DNA of 60,079 nt from Labilithrix sp. (GCA_028287035.1 JAQBQL010000004.1:1-60079); one strand, 5' to 3'. Positions 1 through 8,341 are shown, counted from the first letter of the stretch. Numbers and translations are program-made. The notes: generated by a model not told the origin, from the letters alone.

Positions 1-437
1 CCGAGCAGGACGCCGCCTCGCGCGTGGCCGCCGCGGAGCGCGACGCCGCGGCTGCCCTCGCCGCCGCCAGCGAAGAGGCCGCCAACCAGCGCGCCGCCGC
101 CGAGGCCCAGATCGCGGCGCGCGACGAGGAGCTCGGGCAGCTGCGCGAGCGAGTCGCCAGCAGCGAAGCGCGCGTCGCCGAGCTGTCGACCGCGCGCGCC
201 GGCCTCGAGAGGGACCTCGACGGCGTGCGCCAGCGCGTGGCAATCACCGAGGCCGACCTCGCGGCCACGCGCCACTCGCTCGAGGAGACGAAGGGCCACC
301 TCGTCACGCAGACGAACCGCCTCGAGCGCGCCTCGGCGAAGATCGAGGCCGACCGGACGAGCCTCGACCGCGCGAAGGACGCCCTCGCCGTCGCCCTCAC
401 CCAGATCGAGGAAGCCGAGTCACGTCCCCACGCGTGA
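1..437 (+). CDS. C-terminal end of an Ala/Glu-rich coiled-coil protein (5' partial)
   Basis: The frame is already open at the first base of the window, so the start lies upstream. The visible 145 residues are almost entirely charged/Ala heptad-like helix, rich in A, E, R, D and L, with repeats of the type AERDAA and LERDLDGVRQR. There is no glycine- or proline-rich break until the end (EEAESRPHA), as expected for a long coiled coil in a structural, cell-division or SMC-like/motility scaffold protein. No catalytic domain is visible, so function cannot be assigned. The stop codon lies inside the first arm of a strong hairpin that separates this gene from the convergent amidohydrolase gene. Confidence 0.7.
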   Translation, partial: EQDAASRVAAAERDAAAALAAASEEAANQRAAAEAQIAARDEELGQLRERVASSEARVAELSTARAGLERDLDGVRQRVAITEADLAATRHSLEETKGHLVTQTNRLERASAKIEADRTSLDRAKDALAVALTQIEEAESRPHA

Positions 438-465
438 GCGGGGCGGCGCCACGCCCCCACGCGTG
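429..465. terminator. Bulged hairpin between convergent genes, probable bidirectional terminator
   Basis: CACGCGTG (429-436) can pair with a second CACGCGTG (458-465). GGGGCG (440-445) pairs with CGCCCC (452-457) around a 6-nt loop, leaving only a 3-nt bulge (437-439). This gives 14 base pairs between two converging stop codons. There is no clear T tract, so terminator function is inferred from position and stem strength. The outer arms are part of a perfect 16-bp direct repeat (426-441 and 455-470). Confidence 0.55.
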
Positions 466-482
466 AGCGGCGTCCGAGCCGT

Positions 483-1829
483 TCAGATCCCGGCGCGCGC
501 CACGAGCTTCTTCGCCTCGCTGCGCGCCCGGGCGAGGACCGTCTCGCGGTCGAGGCGGCGGTGCTCGCCGTGGCGGACCACGTGCTCGCCGTCGATGAGC
601 ACGTGCTCGACGTCGCGTGACGTGCACGCATAGACGAGCCGCGAGTAGACGTCCCCGCCCGGCTCCACGTGGGGTCCGTCGGTCCTGATCACCACCACGT
701 CGGCGCGCTTTCCGACCTCGAGCGAGCCGACCTGCTGGTCGATGCCGAGCGACTTCGCGCCCTCGATGGTGGCGAGCTCGAACGCGCGGCGCGCCGGGAG
801 CGCGGTCGTCGAGGTGCGCACCTTCGCGAGGAGCGCGGCGTGCCGGAGCTCCATCCAAGGGTCGAGGTTGTTGTTGCAGGGCGCGCCGTCCGCGCCGAGC
901 GCGAGCTGCACGCCGCGCTGATCGAGCTCGTGGACCCGGGCGATCCCCGAGCCGAGCTTCAGGTTCGCGCTCGGGCAGTGGACGATGCGCGTGCGGTCCT
1001 GCGCGAGCACGTCCGCCTCGTCGTCGCGGATCTGGACGCCGTGCGCGAGCAGCGCCTTGTCCCCGCGAAAGCCCCACTTGCGGAGGATGGCGAGGTCGTC
1101 GTCGCCGAGGATCTTCCGCACCGCCTCCCGCTCGTCGGGATGCTCCGCGACGTGCGAGTGGAGCCGCGCGCCGGTCGCCGCGGAGCGCTCGGCGGTGCCG
1201 CGGTACAGGGCCTCGGTGCACGAGAGGATGAAGCGCGGCGCATACGCATAGGCGAGGCGTCCGCCGCCCTTGCCGGTCCACCGCTCGCGGAGAGCGTCGG
1301 ACTCCTTCAGGCTCGCCTTCGTGGTCTCGCGGAGGCCCTCGGGTACGCCCTCGCCGGCGTCCATCATCGTCTTGCCGCCGAAGCAGCGGATCCCCGCGCG
1401 CGCGCACGCGTCGAACACCGCGTCGTAGTGATGCACCGTGCCCATGTCGAGGATGGTGGTGGTGCCGGCCAGCATCATCTCGAGCAGCCCGAGCTCGGCG
1501 CTCGCGGCGAGCGAGCGCTCGTCGTGCGCCGCCTCGAACGGCCAGATGCGCTCCTTCAGCCAGTCGAGCAGCGGCAGGTCGTCGGCCCGCCCGCGGAAGA
1601 GCACCTGGCACAGGTGCACGTGCGCCTGGACGAGCCCCGGCGTCACCGCGCACCCTCGCGCATCGAGGACGCGCACGGGGCCGCGGCGGACCGTTTCGTC
1701 GAGGAAACGGGCGGGAATCCGGCCGATCGCAGTGATGACGCCGTCCTCGACGAGGAGATCACCGGACTCGACCGGGCCCGCGGCGGGCCGGCAGGTGACC
1801 AGAGCTCCACCCTTGATCAGCGTTCTCAT
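483..1829 (-). CDS. Amidohydrolase / deaminase of the TrzN-AtzA-MtaD type
   Basis: This is a cytosolic metal-dependent deaminase or hydrolase of 448 residues, the usual length for the ATZ/TRZ (COG0402) branch of the amidohydrolase superfamily. An N-terminal beta-sandwich leads to the motif TPGLVQAHVHLCQ, with metal ligands H70 and H72. Further family motifs follow: HSHVAEH (third His and catalytic Glu region), LAHGVQI and LGADGAPCNNN (catalytic Asp). Family members deaminate S-adenosylhomocysteine, methylthioadenosine, guanine-like or s-triazine substrates. The CNNN after the Asp resembles purine or pyrimidine deaminases, but the substrate cannot be fixed from sequence. The gene is transcribed divergently from the chemosensory response regulator, and a TAAGCT hexamer lies 12 nt upstream of the ATG. 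Confidence 0.85.
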   Translation of the reverse strand: MRTLIKGGALVTCRPAAGPVESGDLLVEDGVITAIGRIPARFLDETVRRGPVRVLDARGCAVTPGLVQAHVHLCQVLFRGRADDLPLLDWLKERIWPFEAAHDERSLAASAELGLLEMMLAGTTTILDMGTVHHYDAVFDACARAGIRCFGGKTMMDAGEGVPEGLRETTKASLKESDALRERWTGKGGGRLAYAYAPRFILSCTEALYRGTAERSAATGARLHSHVAEHPDEREAVRKILGDDDLAILRKWGFRGDKALLAHGVQIRDDEADVLAQDRTRIVHCPSANLKLGSGIARVHELDQRGVQLALGADGAPCNNNLDPWMELRHAALLAKVRTSTTALPARRAFELATIEGAKSLGIDQQVGSLEVGKRADVVVIRTDGPHVEPGGDVYSRLVYACTSRDVEHVLIDGEHVVRHGEHRRLDRETVLARARSEAKKLVARAGI

Positions 1830-1841
1830 GCCGAGCGGGGC

Positions 1842-1847
1842 AGCTTA
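1842..1847 (-). promoter_or_regulatory. Candidate -10 (TAAGCT) for the amidohydrolase gene
   Basis: A TAnnnT hexamer sits 12 nt upstream of the ATG on the minus strand, in the short divergent gap before the response regulator. There is no recognisable -35. The call rests on the recurrence of such hexamers before genes in this window. Confidence 0.35.
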
Positions 1848-1892
1848 CGCGGTTTCCGGGAGCAGTGTCGCGATGGTAACGTCGGAGCCCTC

Positions 1893-3494
1893 GTGACCTC
1901 GCGCATCCTCGTCGTGGACGACAGCCCCACCATCCGCAGGGTCGTCTCCACCATCCTGGAGCGACACGGCTACGAGGCGCCGACCGCCTCGGACGGGCAG
2001 GACGCGATCGAGGTCCTGAAGAGCGGCGAGGTGAAGGCCGACCTCGTGCTGCTCGACTTCGTGATGCCGCGCATGAACGGCTACCAGTTCTGCCGCGCGC
2101 TCCGCGCCGACGACGAGCTCGCCCACGTGCCGGTCGTCCTGATGAGCGCGAAGAGCGACAAGATCAGGGACCAGTTCGTCCAGCAGACCGGCGCCATCGA
2201 CGCCATCACCAAGCCGTTCGACGCGCAGGCGCTCGTCGCGGTGGTCGAGAACGCGCTCCGCCGGCTCCGCGTGAGCGCGAGCACCGGCAGCTCGCAGCGC
2301 CTCCCCGAGCTCGACGAGGAGGAGCCCCTCCCGCCGCCGTCCATCGAGCTCGAGACGCGGCGCACGCACATCGCTCACATCGTCGCGACGAAGCTCTCGC
2401 ACATCGTGACGCGCACGCTCGCCGAGCGGCCGGGGGCGAGCCCCGCCGAGCTCGCCGCGGCGCTCACCGAGAAGCTCGCGCGCGACGCGCTCCTCGAGAT
2501 GGTCGAGGTGGTCCGCGACCTGGAGCGCGTCGGCGAGGGCGCGGGGCACGTCCTCTCCGGCGACCTCGCGGTCATCCCGATCGGCGCGATCTTCCAGCTC
2601 CTCCAGGTCGAGAACCAGAGCGGCGTCCTCACCTGCCGCAACGGCCAGGCCGAGGTGATCGCGACGTTCCGCAAGGGCTACATCGATCTCGTGCAGTCGG
2701 TCGGCGTCAGCGACGAGTTCCGCCTCGGCCGCTTCTTCGTCGAGGAGGGCATCGTCACGCCCTCGCAGATCGACGATCTCATGTCGCGCACCCGGCTCAG
2801 CGAGATCGCCGGTGACGACCCGCCGACCTCGCACGTGACGGTCCGCAGCGACCTGCCGGTCGCCCACCCGAGCGAGCCGCGCATCAGCCTCAAGGCCCCG
2901 GACACCGAGCCCGAGGACGTCGGCGCGCGCGTCACGCTGCCGGGGTCGCCGCCCTCGGCCGCGCTCTTGCGCAGCTCGATGCTGCCGGGCTCCGGGCCGC
3001 CGACCGTGCAGCTGGACCGACCGCGCCGGCTGCTCGGCGACTCGCTGCTCGCGTTCGGGAAGATCACCGAATCGCAGCTGAAGAGCGCGCTCACGCGGCA
3101 GTCGAGCGAGCTGCTCTACGAGGTCCTCCGCTGGACGAAGGGCCGCTTCGACTTCCGCCTGCAGCCGGCCTCCGCGGCGGTGCAGAGCGCGCAGCTCGGG
3201 CTGCCCGTCGCCTCGGTGGTGATGGAAGGCTTCCGCCGCGTCGACGAGTGGCGCGTCCTCGAGCGCACCATCGTCGACTTTGACGCGGTGCTCGTCCGTG
3301 ACGAGCTCGCGCTCCGCCAGCTCGACATGGGCACGCTGCCTTCCCGCGAGAAGGTGGTCCTCGACGCGGTGGACGGCGAGCGAACGGTCCGCGAGATCGT
3401 GCTCGCCAGCAACATGTCGAGCTTCGATGCCTGCCGGGTGCTCGTGCAGCTCCTCGAGGCGCGCGTGCTCCGGCGGCGCGGCGGATCATGGTGA
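1893..3494 (+). CDS. Response regulator with DUF4388 (PATAN) output domains
   Basis: This 533-residue cytosolic regulator has an N-terminal receiver domain (about residues 1-122) with acidic pocket D9/D10, phospho-acceptor D55 (LVLLDFVMP), switch residue S85 and K107 (TKPF). A helical linker follows, then a DUF4388/PATAN domain (IPIGAIFQLLQ to VEEGIVTPSQIDDLM) and, after a Pro-rich spacer, a second DUF4388-like unit (LLGDSLLAFGKITESQL onward). There is no DNA-binding or enzymatic output, so it probably works by protein interaction, like PATAN regulators in motility and polarity. The frame is open for 1.2 kb upstream, but homology begins at the GTG chosen here, which has GGAG 5 nt upstream. 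It overlaps the CheW-like gene by 7 nt and is probably the phosphate acceptor of the CheA. Confidence 0.85.
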   Translation: MTSRILVVDDSPTIRRVVSTILERHGYEAPTASDGQDAIEVLKSGEVKADLVLLDFVMPRMNGYQFCRALRADDELAHVPVVLMSAKSDKIRDQFVQQTGAIDAITKPFDAQALVAVVENALRRLRVSASTGSSQRLPELDEEEPLPPPSIELETRRTHIAHIVATKLSHIVTRTLAERPGASPAELAAALTEKLARDALLEMVEVVRDLERVGEGAGHVLSGDLAVIPIGAIFQLLQVENQSGVLTCRNGQAEVIATFRKGYIDLVQSVGVSDEFRLGRFFVEEGIVTPSQIDDLMSRTRLSEIAGDDPPTSHVTVRSDLPVAHPSEPRISLKAPDTEPEDVGARVTLPGSPPSAALLRSSMLPGSGPPTVQLDRPRRLLGDSLLAFGKITESQLKSALTRQSSELLYEVLRWTKGRFDFRLQPASAAVQSAQLGLPVASVVMEGFRRVDEWRVLERTIVDFDAVLVRDELALRQLDMGTLPSREKVVLDAVDGERTVREIVLASNMSSFDACRVLVQLLEARVLRRRGGSW

Positions 3495-3895
3495 GCGGCG
3501 GCGTCCTCTTCCGGGTGGACGGCGCGCTCCACTTCCTGCCCGCCACCATCGCCACCAAGGTGCAGCCGATGCCGAGCGTGGCGCGCGTGCCCGGCGCCCC
3601 GACCATCCTCGTCGGCGTGGCGCTCGTCGACGGTGAGCCGATCGCGGTCGTGACCGTGGCCGACCCCGACGCACGCGGGTCACGCCGTCCGCCGCCTGCG
3701 GCGGGCGCGCGCGCCGACAACCGTCCGCTCCTCGTGTGCACCTACGCAGGTGAGCGCGTCGGCCTCGTCGGGCTGGAGGTCGTCGCCACCGGCCGCTTCG
3801 ACGAAGGCGCGCTGACCGTCGCCGGCGAGACGGCGAGGGCGTTCGACGTCGGCGGCGTGCTCGCCCGGCTGCGCGAGCACCGCTGGGCGGTCTGA
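3488..3895 (+). CDS. CheW-like scaffold protein
   Basis: This small 135-residue protein has the CheW/SH3-like pattern: FRVDGALHFLPATIATKV, then a PGAPTILVGVALVDGEPIAVV segment matching the family core of 'LPGAP..I.GV..LRG.I.PV'. A second beta half (LLVCTYAGERVGLVGLEVV) completes the fold. CheW couples receptors to CheA in chemosensory arrays. The ATG lies within the end of the response-regulator gene (7-nt overlap), indicating translational coupling. Identity as CheW rests on pattern and neighbours, because the sequence is divergent and shorter than E. coli CheW (about 167 residues). Confidence 0.7.
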   Translation: MVSGGVLFRVDGALHFLPATIATKVQPMPSVARVPGAPTILVGVALVDGEPIAVVTVADPDARGSRRPPPAAGARADNRPLLVCTYAGERVGLVGLEVVATGRFDEGALTVAGETARAFDVGGVLARLREHRWAV

Positions 3896-3939
3896 GCCGA
3901 TCGTCCCCCGCGCGCCTTCCGCGGGCCACCAAGGGGCGG

Positions 3940-3945
3940 TAGCCT
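3940..3945 (+). promoter_or_regulatory. Candidate -10 (TAGCCT) for the MCP-like gene
   Basis: TAGCCT ends 6 nt before the ATG of the soluble MCP-like gene. The spacing leaves almost no room for a leader or an SD sequence. Confidence 0.45.
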
Positions 3946-3951
3946 CGCCTC

Positions 3952-4719
3952 ATGTCACCGCCCGAGACTCCCAAGCGGCGCCTCTTCCGCCTCCTCCGGC
4001 GCGGGGCCCGGCCGGGGACCGCGTCGGGCCGTAGCGCCATCGAGGAGAGCGCGCTCTGGGCGGCCCACGAGCGGGCCGCGGCGGCGGTGCGCGAGTCGGG
4101 CGAGTCCGCCCAGCGCATCGCCTCGCACGTCGCGAAGCAGCGCGGAACGGTCGACGCCCTCGCCGACCGCGCGCGTGCGGTCTCGGCGCGGGCCAACGAT
4201 CTGTCGCTCGGCTTCGGTCGCATCGTCGACTCGTTCGCGCGGCTCGAGCTCGTCGCCCTGAACGCCGGCCTCGAGAGCGCCCGGATGAGCGAGGGCCCGG
4301 CGCAGGCGCTCGGCCTCGTCGCCGACGAGGTGAGGGCGCAGGCGACCCGCGGATCGGAGGCCTCGCGCGAGCTCTCGGCGGCGCTCGCCGAGATCGGCGC
4401 CGAGCTCGTGCAGGTCAACGCGAGCCTCGAGCGCGCGCGCGAGGCGGCCGCCGAGGTCGCCCAGGAGGCCACGCGGGTGGGCGGCGCGTCGGCCGACGCG
4501 GAGCGCGCCCTCGGCGAGATCGGCGATCGGTTCCGCCGGACCTCCGGCAGCGATCCCGAGACGGCGCGGGCGATCGCCGAGGCGACGCAGCACGCGCAGG
4601 CGCTGGTCGGGGCGCTCGGCGCGCTGAGCGGCAAGGTCCCGCAGGCGCTCGTCATGAACGCGCTGCGTCCCGTCCTCGACCCGCTCGCGCGGATGCTCGA
4701 CGGCGAAGACGACGAGTAG
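3952..4719 (+). CDS. Soluble methyl-accepting chemotaxis protein-like signalling protein
   Basis: This 255-residue all-helical protein carries the MCP hairpin-tip signature: FARLELVALNAGLESARMSEG followed by LGLVADEVRAQATRGS. The tip is where CheA and CheW bind. There is no signal peptide, membrane segment, HAMP, PAS or other sensor domain. The N-terminus is a short basic stretch (RRLFRLLRRGARPG) that could touch the membrane or nucleoid. The helices on either side of the tip are short, so there is little room for adaptation sites. It is therefore a minimal cytoplasmic array component rather than a normal receptor. It sits between the CheW-like and CheA genes, 8 nt before CheA. Confidence 0.75.
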   Translation: MSPPETPKRRLFRLLRRGARPGTASGRSAIEESALWAAHERAAAAVRESGESAQRIASHVAKQRGTVDALADRARAVSARANDLSLGFGRIVDSFARLELVALNAGLESARMSEGPAQALGLVADEVRAQATRGSEASRELSAALAEIGAELVQVNASLERAREAAAEVAQEATRVGGASADAERALGEIGDRFRRTSGSDPETARAIAEATQHAQALVGALGALSGKVPQALVMNALRPVLDPLARMLDGEDDE

Positions 4720-4727
4720 CCGGTGCC

Positions 4728-6797
4728 GTGAAGCCCGCCCGCGACCCCGAGCTGACGCGGCTCCTCACGATGGAGCTGCGCCGCCATCTCCTCGCGCTCG
4801 AGGACCAGGTCGGCAAGACGGACCCCGAGTCGCTCGAAGGGACGCGGCGCGCCGTGCACGCGCTGAAGGGGTCAGCGGGGCTCGCCGGAGAGCCCGAGCT
4901 CGCGAGCGCGATGCAGCGCCTCGAGCGCCGCCTGCGCGACGGCGACGACCAGGCGCTCGCCGACGTGATCGCCACCATCGAGCGATCGATCCGGCGTCTC
5001 GATGCGGGCGAGAGCGCGATCGCGGTCGCCTGGCCCGAGCCGCCGCCCGACCTCGTGTCGGGTCCGATCGAGCCCGTGCTGCGCGCACAGTACGTCGCCG
5101 AGGTCACCGACCGCCTCGCCCAGATCGACGTGGCGCTCGGCAGCACGAACGACCCGCTCGACGCCGCGGCCGAGGTGTACCGCCACGTCCACACCATGAA
5201 GGGCGCGGCGAGCGCCGCCGGTGACGAGACGATGGCCTGGTTCTGTCATGGCCTCGAGGAGCGGCTGCGCCGGGCGAGCGAGACCCGCGACACCGCCACC
5301 GCCGCGCTCCAGGAGGTCGCCGGTCATCGCGCGGTGCTGGGCGGGCTCCTCGAGGACCCGGACGCGGCGCTCGCCACGCTGCGCGGCGTGCCCGTGCGTT
5401 CGCGTCCGCCGTCGCGCCTCGGCGGCGACGAGGAGGCGCGCTCGAGCGACGATGCGACCATCCGGGTGCCCGCGCAGTCGGTCGACCGGCTGCTCGACCA
5501 CATCGGCGGGATCGCGGTGGCGCGTGAACGGCTCGCCGGCCGGGTCGCCCGCACCACCTCGCAGTCGCGCCTCCTCCGGAAGACGCGCGCCGAGCTCGCA
5601 GAGGCGCTCCGTCTCATCGGACCTCCTCGCCCGTGGGGCGCGCCGGCCGCCGCGCTGCGCCGGGTCGAGCACGCCGCCCAGGTGCTCGCGGACCTCGGCG
5701 AGGAGCTCGATCAGGTCGGCGAGTCGCTCGAGCAGAGCGACCACGCCCTCAAGGAGAGCACCGGTCAGGCCAAGAAGATCCTGTCGGCGATGCGTCAGAC
5801 GCCGATCCGCGGCATGTTCGCGCGGCTCTCGGCGGCGGCGCTCGCCGAGGCCAGGCGCACCGGCCGCCTCGTCGCCATCCGCACCGTCGGCGCCGACGAG
5901 CCCATCGATCGCCGGCTCGCCGAGCAGCTCGCCGAGCCATGCCTCCAGCTCGCGCGCAACGCCATCGCCCACGGCATCGAGACGCCGGAGGAGCGCGAGC
6001 AGGCCGGCAAGCCGCGCGAGGCGACCCTCACGTTCACGGCGCGGAAGCTCGCCAACCGGCTCGTCGTGACGATCGCCGACGACGGCGCGGGCGTCGACGT
6101 CTCCGCGGTCCGCGCGCGCGCGGTGGAGGGCGGCCTCGTCACCGAGGTCCTCGCCGAGGCCGCCGACGACGAGACCCTGCTCGAGCTCCTGTTCCTGCCC
6201 GGCTTCTCGACGCGCGGCCAGAGCCCCGATCTCCTCGCCGGGCGCGGCATCGGCCTCGACATCACGCTCGCCGCCGTCCAGAAGCTCGGCGGATCGATCC
6301 GGCTCTCCAGCCGGCTCCGGCGCGGCTTCGAGGCGCGGGTCGACGTGCCCATCGAGAGCGGCCTCGCGACCGTCCTGTGGGTCACGGCGGGCGGCACCGA
6401 GCACGCGCTCCCCGCGATGTTCGCGCGCGGCATCCGCCTGAACGACGGGCCCGGCGCCGAGCGCGTGCCGCACCTGAAGGCGTGCCTCGAGCCGCAGCCC
6501 AACGAGCTCGCGCCCTACGTGGTCGACCTCGAGGTCGGGCTCGACGTGCCCGAGACGCTCACCGTCGGCGTCGACGCGGTGGGCGTGACCGAGGACGTGC
6601 TCGTCCGCGAGCTCTCGCCGCTGCTCCGGGGCATGGGCCCGTTCGCCGGCGCCATCGTCCGCGGTGACGGCTCGCTCCGCCTCGCGCTCGACATCCACGG
6701 TCTCGCACCGCGGGCGCGCGCGCTCGGTCGCGTGCCCGAAGGGCGCATCAGCGAGCGGCCCTCACGGCCGCCGCCCTCGGTGCGGGGAGGGGGATGA
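4728..6797 (+). CDS. cheA: CheA-type hybrid-less histidine kinase with two HPt domains
   Basis: This is a 689-residue chemotaxis-family kinase. Two HPt domains come first: H44 in VHALKGSAG and H155 in HVHTMKGAAS. A P3-like dimerisation helix pair follows (VPAQSVDRLLDHIGGI...), then the HATPase domain: N box ARNAIAHGIETPEE, G1 IADDGAGVD, and a GFSTRGQ...GRGIGLD segment. A C-terminal CheW-like regulatory domain begins near LATVLWVTAGGTEHALPA. There is no C-terminal receiver, unlike FrzE, so phosphate must go to a separate regulator, most likely the REC-PATAN protein upstream. The start is a GTG 8 nt after the MCP-like stop. The stop overlaps rimI by 4 nt (ATGA). CheR and CheB are not in the window. 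Confidence 0.88.
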   Translation: MKPARDPELTRLLTMELRRHLLALEDQVGKTDPESLEGTRRAVHALKGSAGLAGEPELASAMQRLERRLRDGDDQALADVIATIERSIRRLDAGESAIAVAWPEPPPDLVSGPIEPVLRAQYVAEVTDRLAQIDVALGSTNDPLDAAAEVYRHVHTMKGAASAAGDETMAWFCHGLEERLRRASETRDTATAALQEVAGHRAVLGGLLEDPDAALATLRGVPVRSRPPSRLGGDEEARSSDDATIRVPAQSVDRLLDHIGGIAVARERLAGRVARTTSQSRLLRKTRAELAEALRLIGPPRPWGAPAAALRRVEHAAQVLADLGEELDQVGESLEQSDHALKESTGQAKKILSAMRQTPIRGMFARLSAAALAEARRTGRLVAIRTVGADEPIDRRLAEQLAEPCLQLARNAIAHGIETPEEREQAGKPREATLTFTARKLANRLVVTIADDGAGVDVSAVRARAVEGGLVTEVLAEAADDETLLELLFLPGFSTRGQSPDLLAGRGIGLDITLAAVQKLGGSIRLSSRLRRGFEARVDVPIESGLATVLWVTAGGTEHALPAMFARGIRLNDGPGAERVPHLKACLEPQPNELAPYVVDLEVGLDVPETLTVGVDAVGVTEDVLVRELSPLLRGMGPFAGAIVRGDGSLRLALDIHGLAPRARALGRVPEGRISERPSRPPPSVRGGG

Positions 6798-7276
6798 ACA
6801 TGCATTCTGCAACCATCGACGACATGCGCGAGGGAGACCTGGAGGCGGCGGTCACCATCGACCTCGCGTCCTTCCACCCGAGCGAGCTCGGGGTCGGGGC
6901 CGGGCCGCCGCGCCTCGTGCGCGAGAAGAGCCTGCGCGAGGAGCTGGCGCGTCCGTGGGGGCACCTCCGTGCGGCGCGCGACGAGGCGGGCACGCTCGTC
7001 GGGTACCTGCTCTTCTGGCACGTCGTCGACGAGCTCCACCTCCTCAACGTGGCGGTGGTCGAGGAGGCGCGTCGCCGGGGCATCGGCCGCAGCCTGATGG
7101 CCGACCTGCTCGGCTACGCGAAGGCGCACGGCATCGCGCGCATCCTCCTCGAGGTGCGCGCGACCAACGCGCCGGCCATCGCCATGTACCGCGCGCTCGG
7201 CTTCACCGAGTTCAACGTGCGCGCGCGTTATTACGCCGACGGCGAGGACGCCTCGGAGATGTCGCTGTCTCTCTGA
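6794..7276 (+). CDS. rimI: Ribosomal protein alanine N-acetyltransferase (RimI-type GNAT)
   Basis: This is a 160-residue GNAT acetyltransferase. Visible features are the beta4 strand LHLLNVAVVEEARRRGIGRSLM (acetyl-CoA pyrophosphate loop RRRGIG), and the RimI-typical ending VRATNAPAIAMYRALGF followed by RARYYADGEDASEM. RimI acetylates the N-terminus of ribosomal protein S18 and sometimes other proteins. An ideal purine SD (GGGGAGGGGG) directly precedes the ATG. The start overlaps the cheA stop by 4 nt, so translation is coupled, although the functions look unrelated. The last 46 bp overlap the end of the convergent permease gene. Confidence 0.85.
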   Translation: MNMHSATIDDMREGDLEAAVTIDLASFHPSELGVGAGPPRLVREKSLREELARPWGHLRAARDEAGTLVGYLLFWHVVDELHLLNVAVVEEARRRGIGRSLMADLLGYAKAHGIARILLEVRATNAPAIAMYRALGFTEFNVRARYYADGEDASEMSLSL

Positions 7277-8331
7277 TCCTCCTCGCCCTCGGGCTCCTCG
7301 GTCTCGCCGCGGTCCTCGCGGGCGAGCACGAGGGCCTCCTTGGCGAGACGCGCGAAGAGCGGCCCGAGCAGGAGACCCCAGGTCCCGAAGAAGGCGAGCC
7401 CGCCGAAGATCGCCGTGAGCAGCACGAACGTGGACAGCTTCAGCTCGCCGATGCGCGCGAACACCGGACGCAGGACGTTGTCGATCATCCCGATGACGAG
7501 CACCCCGACCGCGGCCATCACGATGGCCGGAACCGTCTTGCCGGCGAGCGCGAGACCGATCGCGATGGGCACCCACACGAGCGCCGTCCCCACCGAGGGG
7601 ATGAGCGAGGCCACGCACGTGAGGAGCCCGAGCACCAGCGCGCGCGGCACGCCGAGGGCGAAGTACGTGATGGTGGCGATGATCCCCTGCGCGAGGCCGG
7701 TCAGCCCGACGCTGACGAACAGGCCGCGCCCCGTCTCGTTGAAGGCCGCCACGAGCCGCCGCGTGTGGCGCACGTCGAGCGGCGAGTGGCGCTCGAGCCA
7801 GCGGTAGTAGCCGGGACCGTCCACGAGGAAGACGTACACCGCGTAGACGAAGATGAAGAGCGCGAGCGCCGCCTGCGCCGCTGCCCCGGCGATGTTCGAC
7901 AGCACGCCCGCCGCCTGGCTGCCGTACTCCTGGAGGAGGGCGATCGCCTTCTGCGGGGACACGAGCGAGGCGAGGTCGGTCTCGCCTCCCTTGTCGCCCG
8001 ACACCACCGACACGAGCCCGCTCTTCAGGCCGTTCGACTGGAGGAGGCCTCGCCCGAGATCGGCCGCGCCGCGGACGAGCGAGAGCAGCGCGAGACCGAC
8101 CGGCAGGAGGATGAGCGTCACGAGCAGCGCGGTGAGCCCGGCCGCGGCGCGGTCCCGACCATGCGTGATCTTCGAGAAGCGCAGGAGCAGCGGACGGCAG
8201 AGCACCGCGACCCAGGCCGCGAGCACGAGCGGGGCCCAGAGCGGCACGAAGGTGATCGCTCCGGCTATCGAGAGCACGAGCAGCACCGCAAGGAACGCGA
8301 CCGACTGCTGACGCGGCGACAGGATCGACAT
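7231..8331 (-). CDS. AI-2E family transporter / PerM-like permease
   Basis: This 366-residue integral inner-membrane protein has about seven or eight hydrophobic segments. They include two early ones (AFLAVLLVLSIAGAITFVPL and APLVLAAWVAVL) and a C-terminal half with the family-typical PSVGTALVWVPIAIGLAL and GMIDNVLRPVFA motifs of the AI-2E (PerM/TqsA) family. The family exports small molecules or acts as an Na+/H+ antiporter; autoinducer export is shown for only a few members. The hydrophilic tail is acidic. An upstream in-frame ATG 60 nt earlier would overlap the divergent promoter. The chosen ATG begins MSILSPRQQ and has TACCCT 10 nt upstream. The 3' end overlaps rimI by 46 bp. Confidence 0.85.
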   Translation of the reverse strand: MSILSPRQQSVAFLAVLLVLSIAGAITFVPLWAPLVLAAWVAVLCRPLLLRFSKITHGRDRAAAGLTALLVTLILLPVGLALLSLVRGAADLGRGLLQSNGLKSGLVSVVSGDKGGETDLASLVSPQKAIALLQEYGSQAAGVLSNIAGAAAQAALALFIFVYAVYVFLVDGPGYYRWLERHSPLDVRHTRRLVAAFNETGRGLFVSVGLTGLAQGIIATITYFALGVPRALVLGLLTCVASLIPSVGTALVWVPIAIGLALAGKTVPAIVMAAVGVLVIGMIDNVLRPVFARIGELKLSTFVLLTAIFGGLAFFGTWGLLLGPLFARLAKEALVLAREDRGETEEPEGEEDQRDSDISEASSPSA

Positions 8332-8341
8332 GGCTCGGCTC

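Noticed and set aside
669..1892. N-terminal extension of the response regulator to 669
   Set aside because: This part is antisense to the amidohydrolase and has no receiver-like sequence; the REC domain begins at 1893.
7231..8331. Autoinducer-2 exporter
   Set aside because: The family name is historical; most members have no shown AI-2 role and there is no luxS or quorum gene here.
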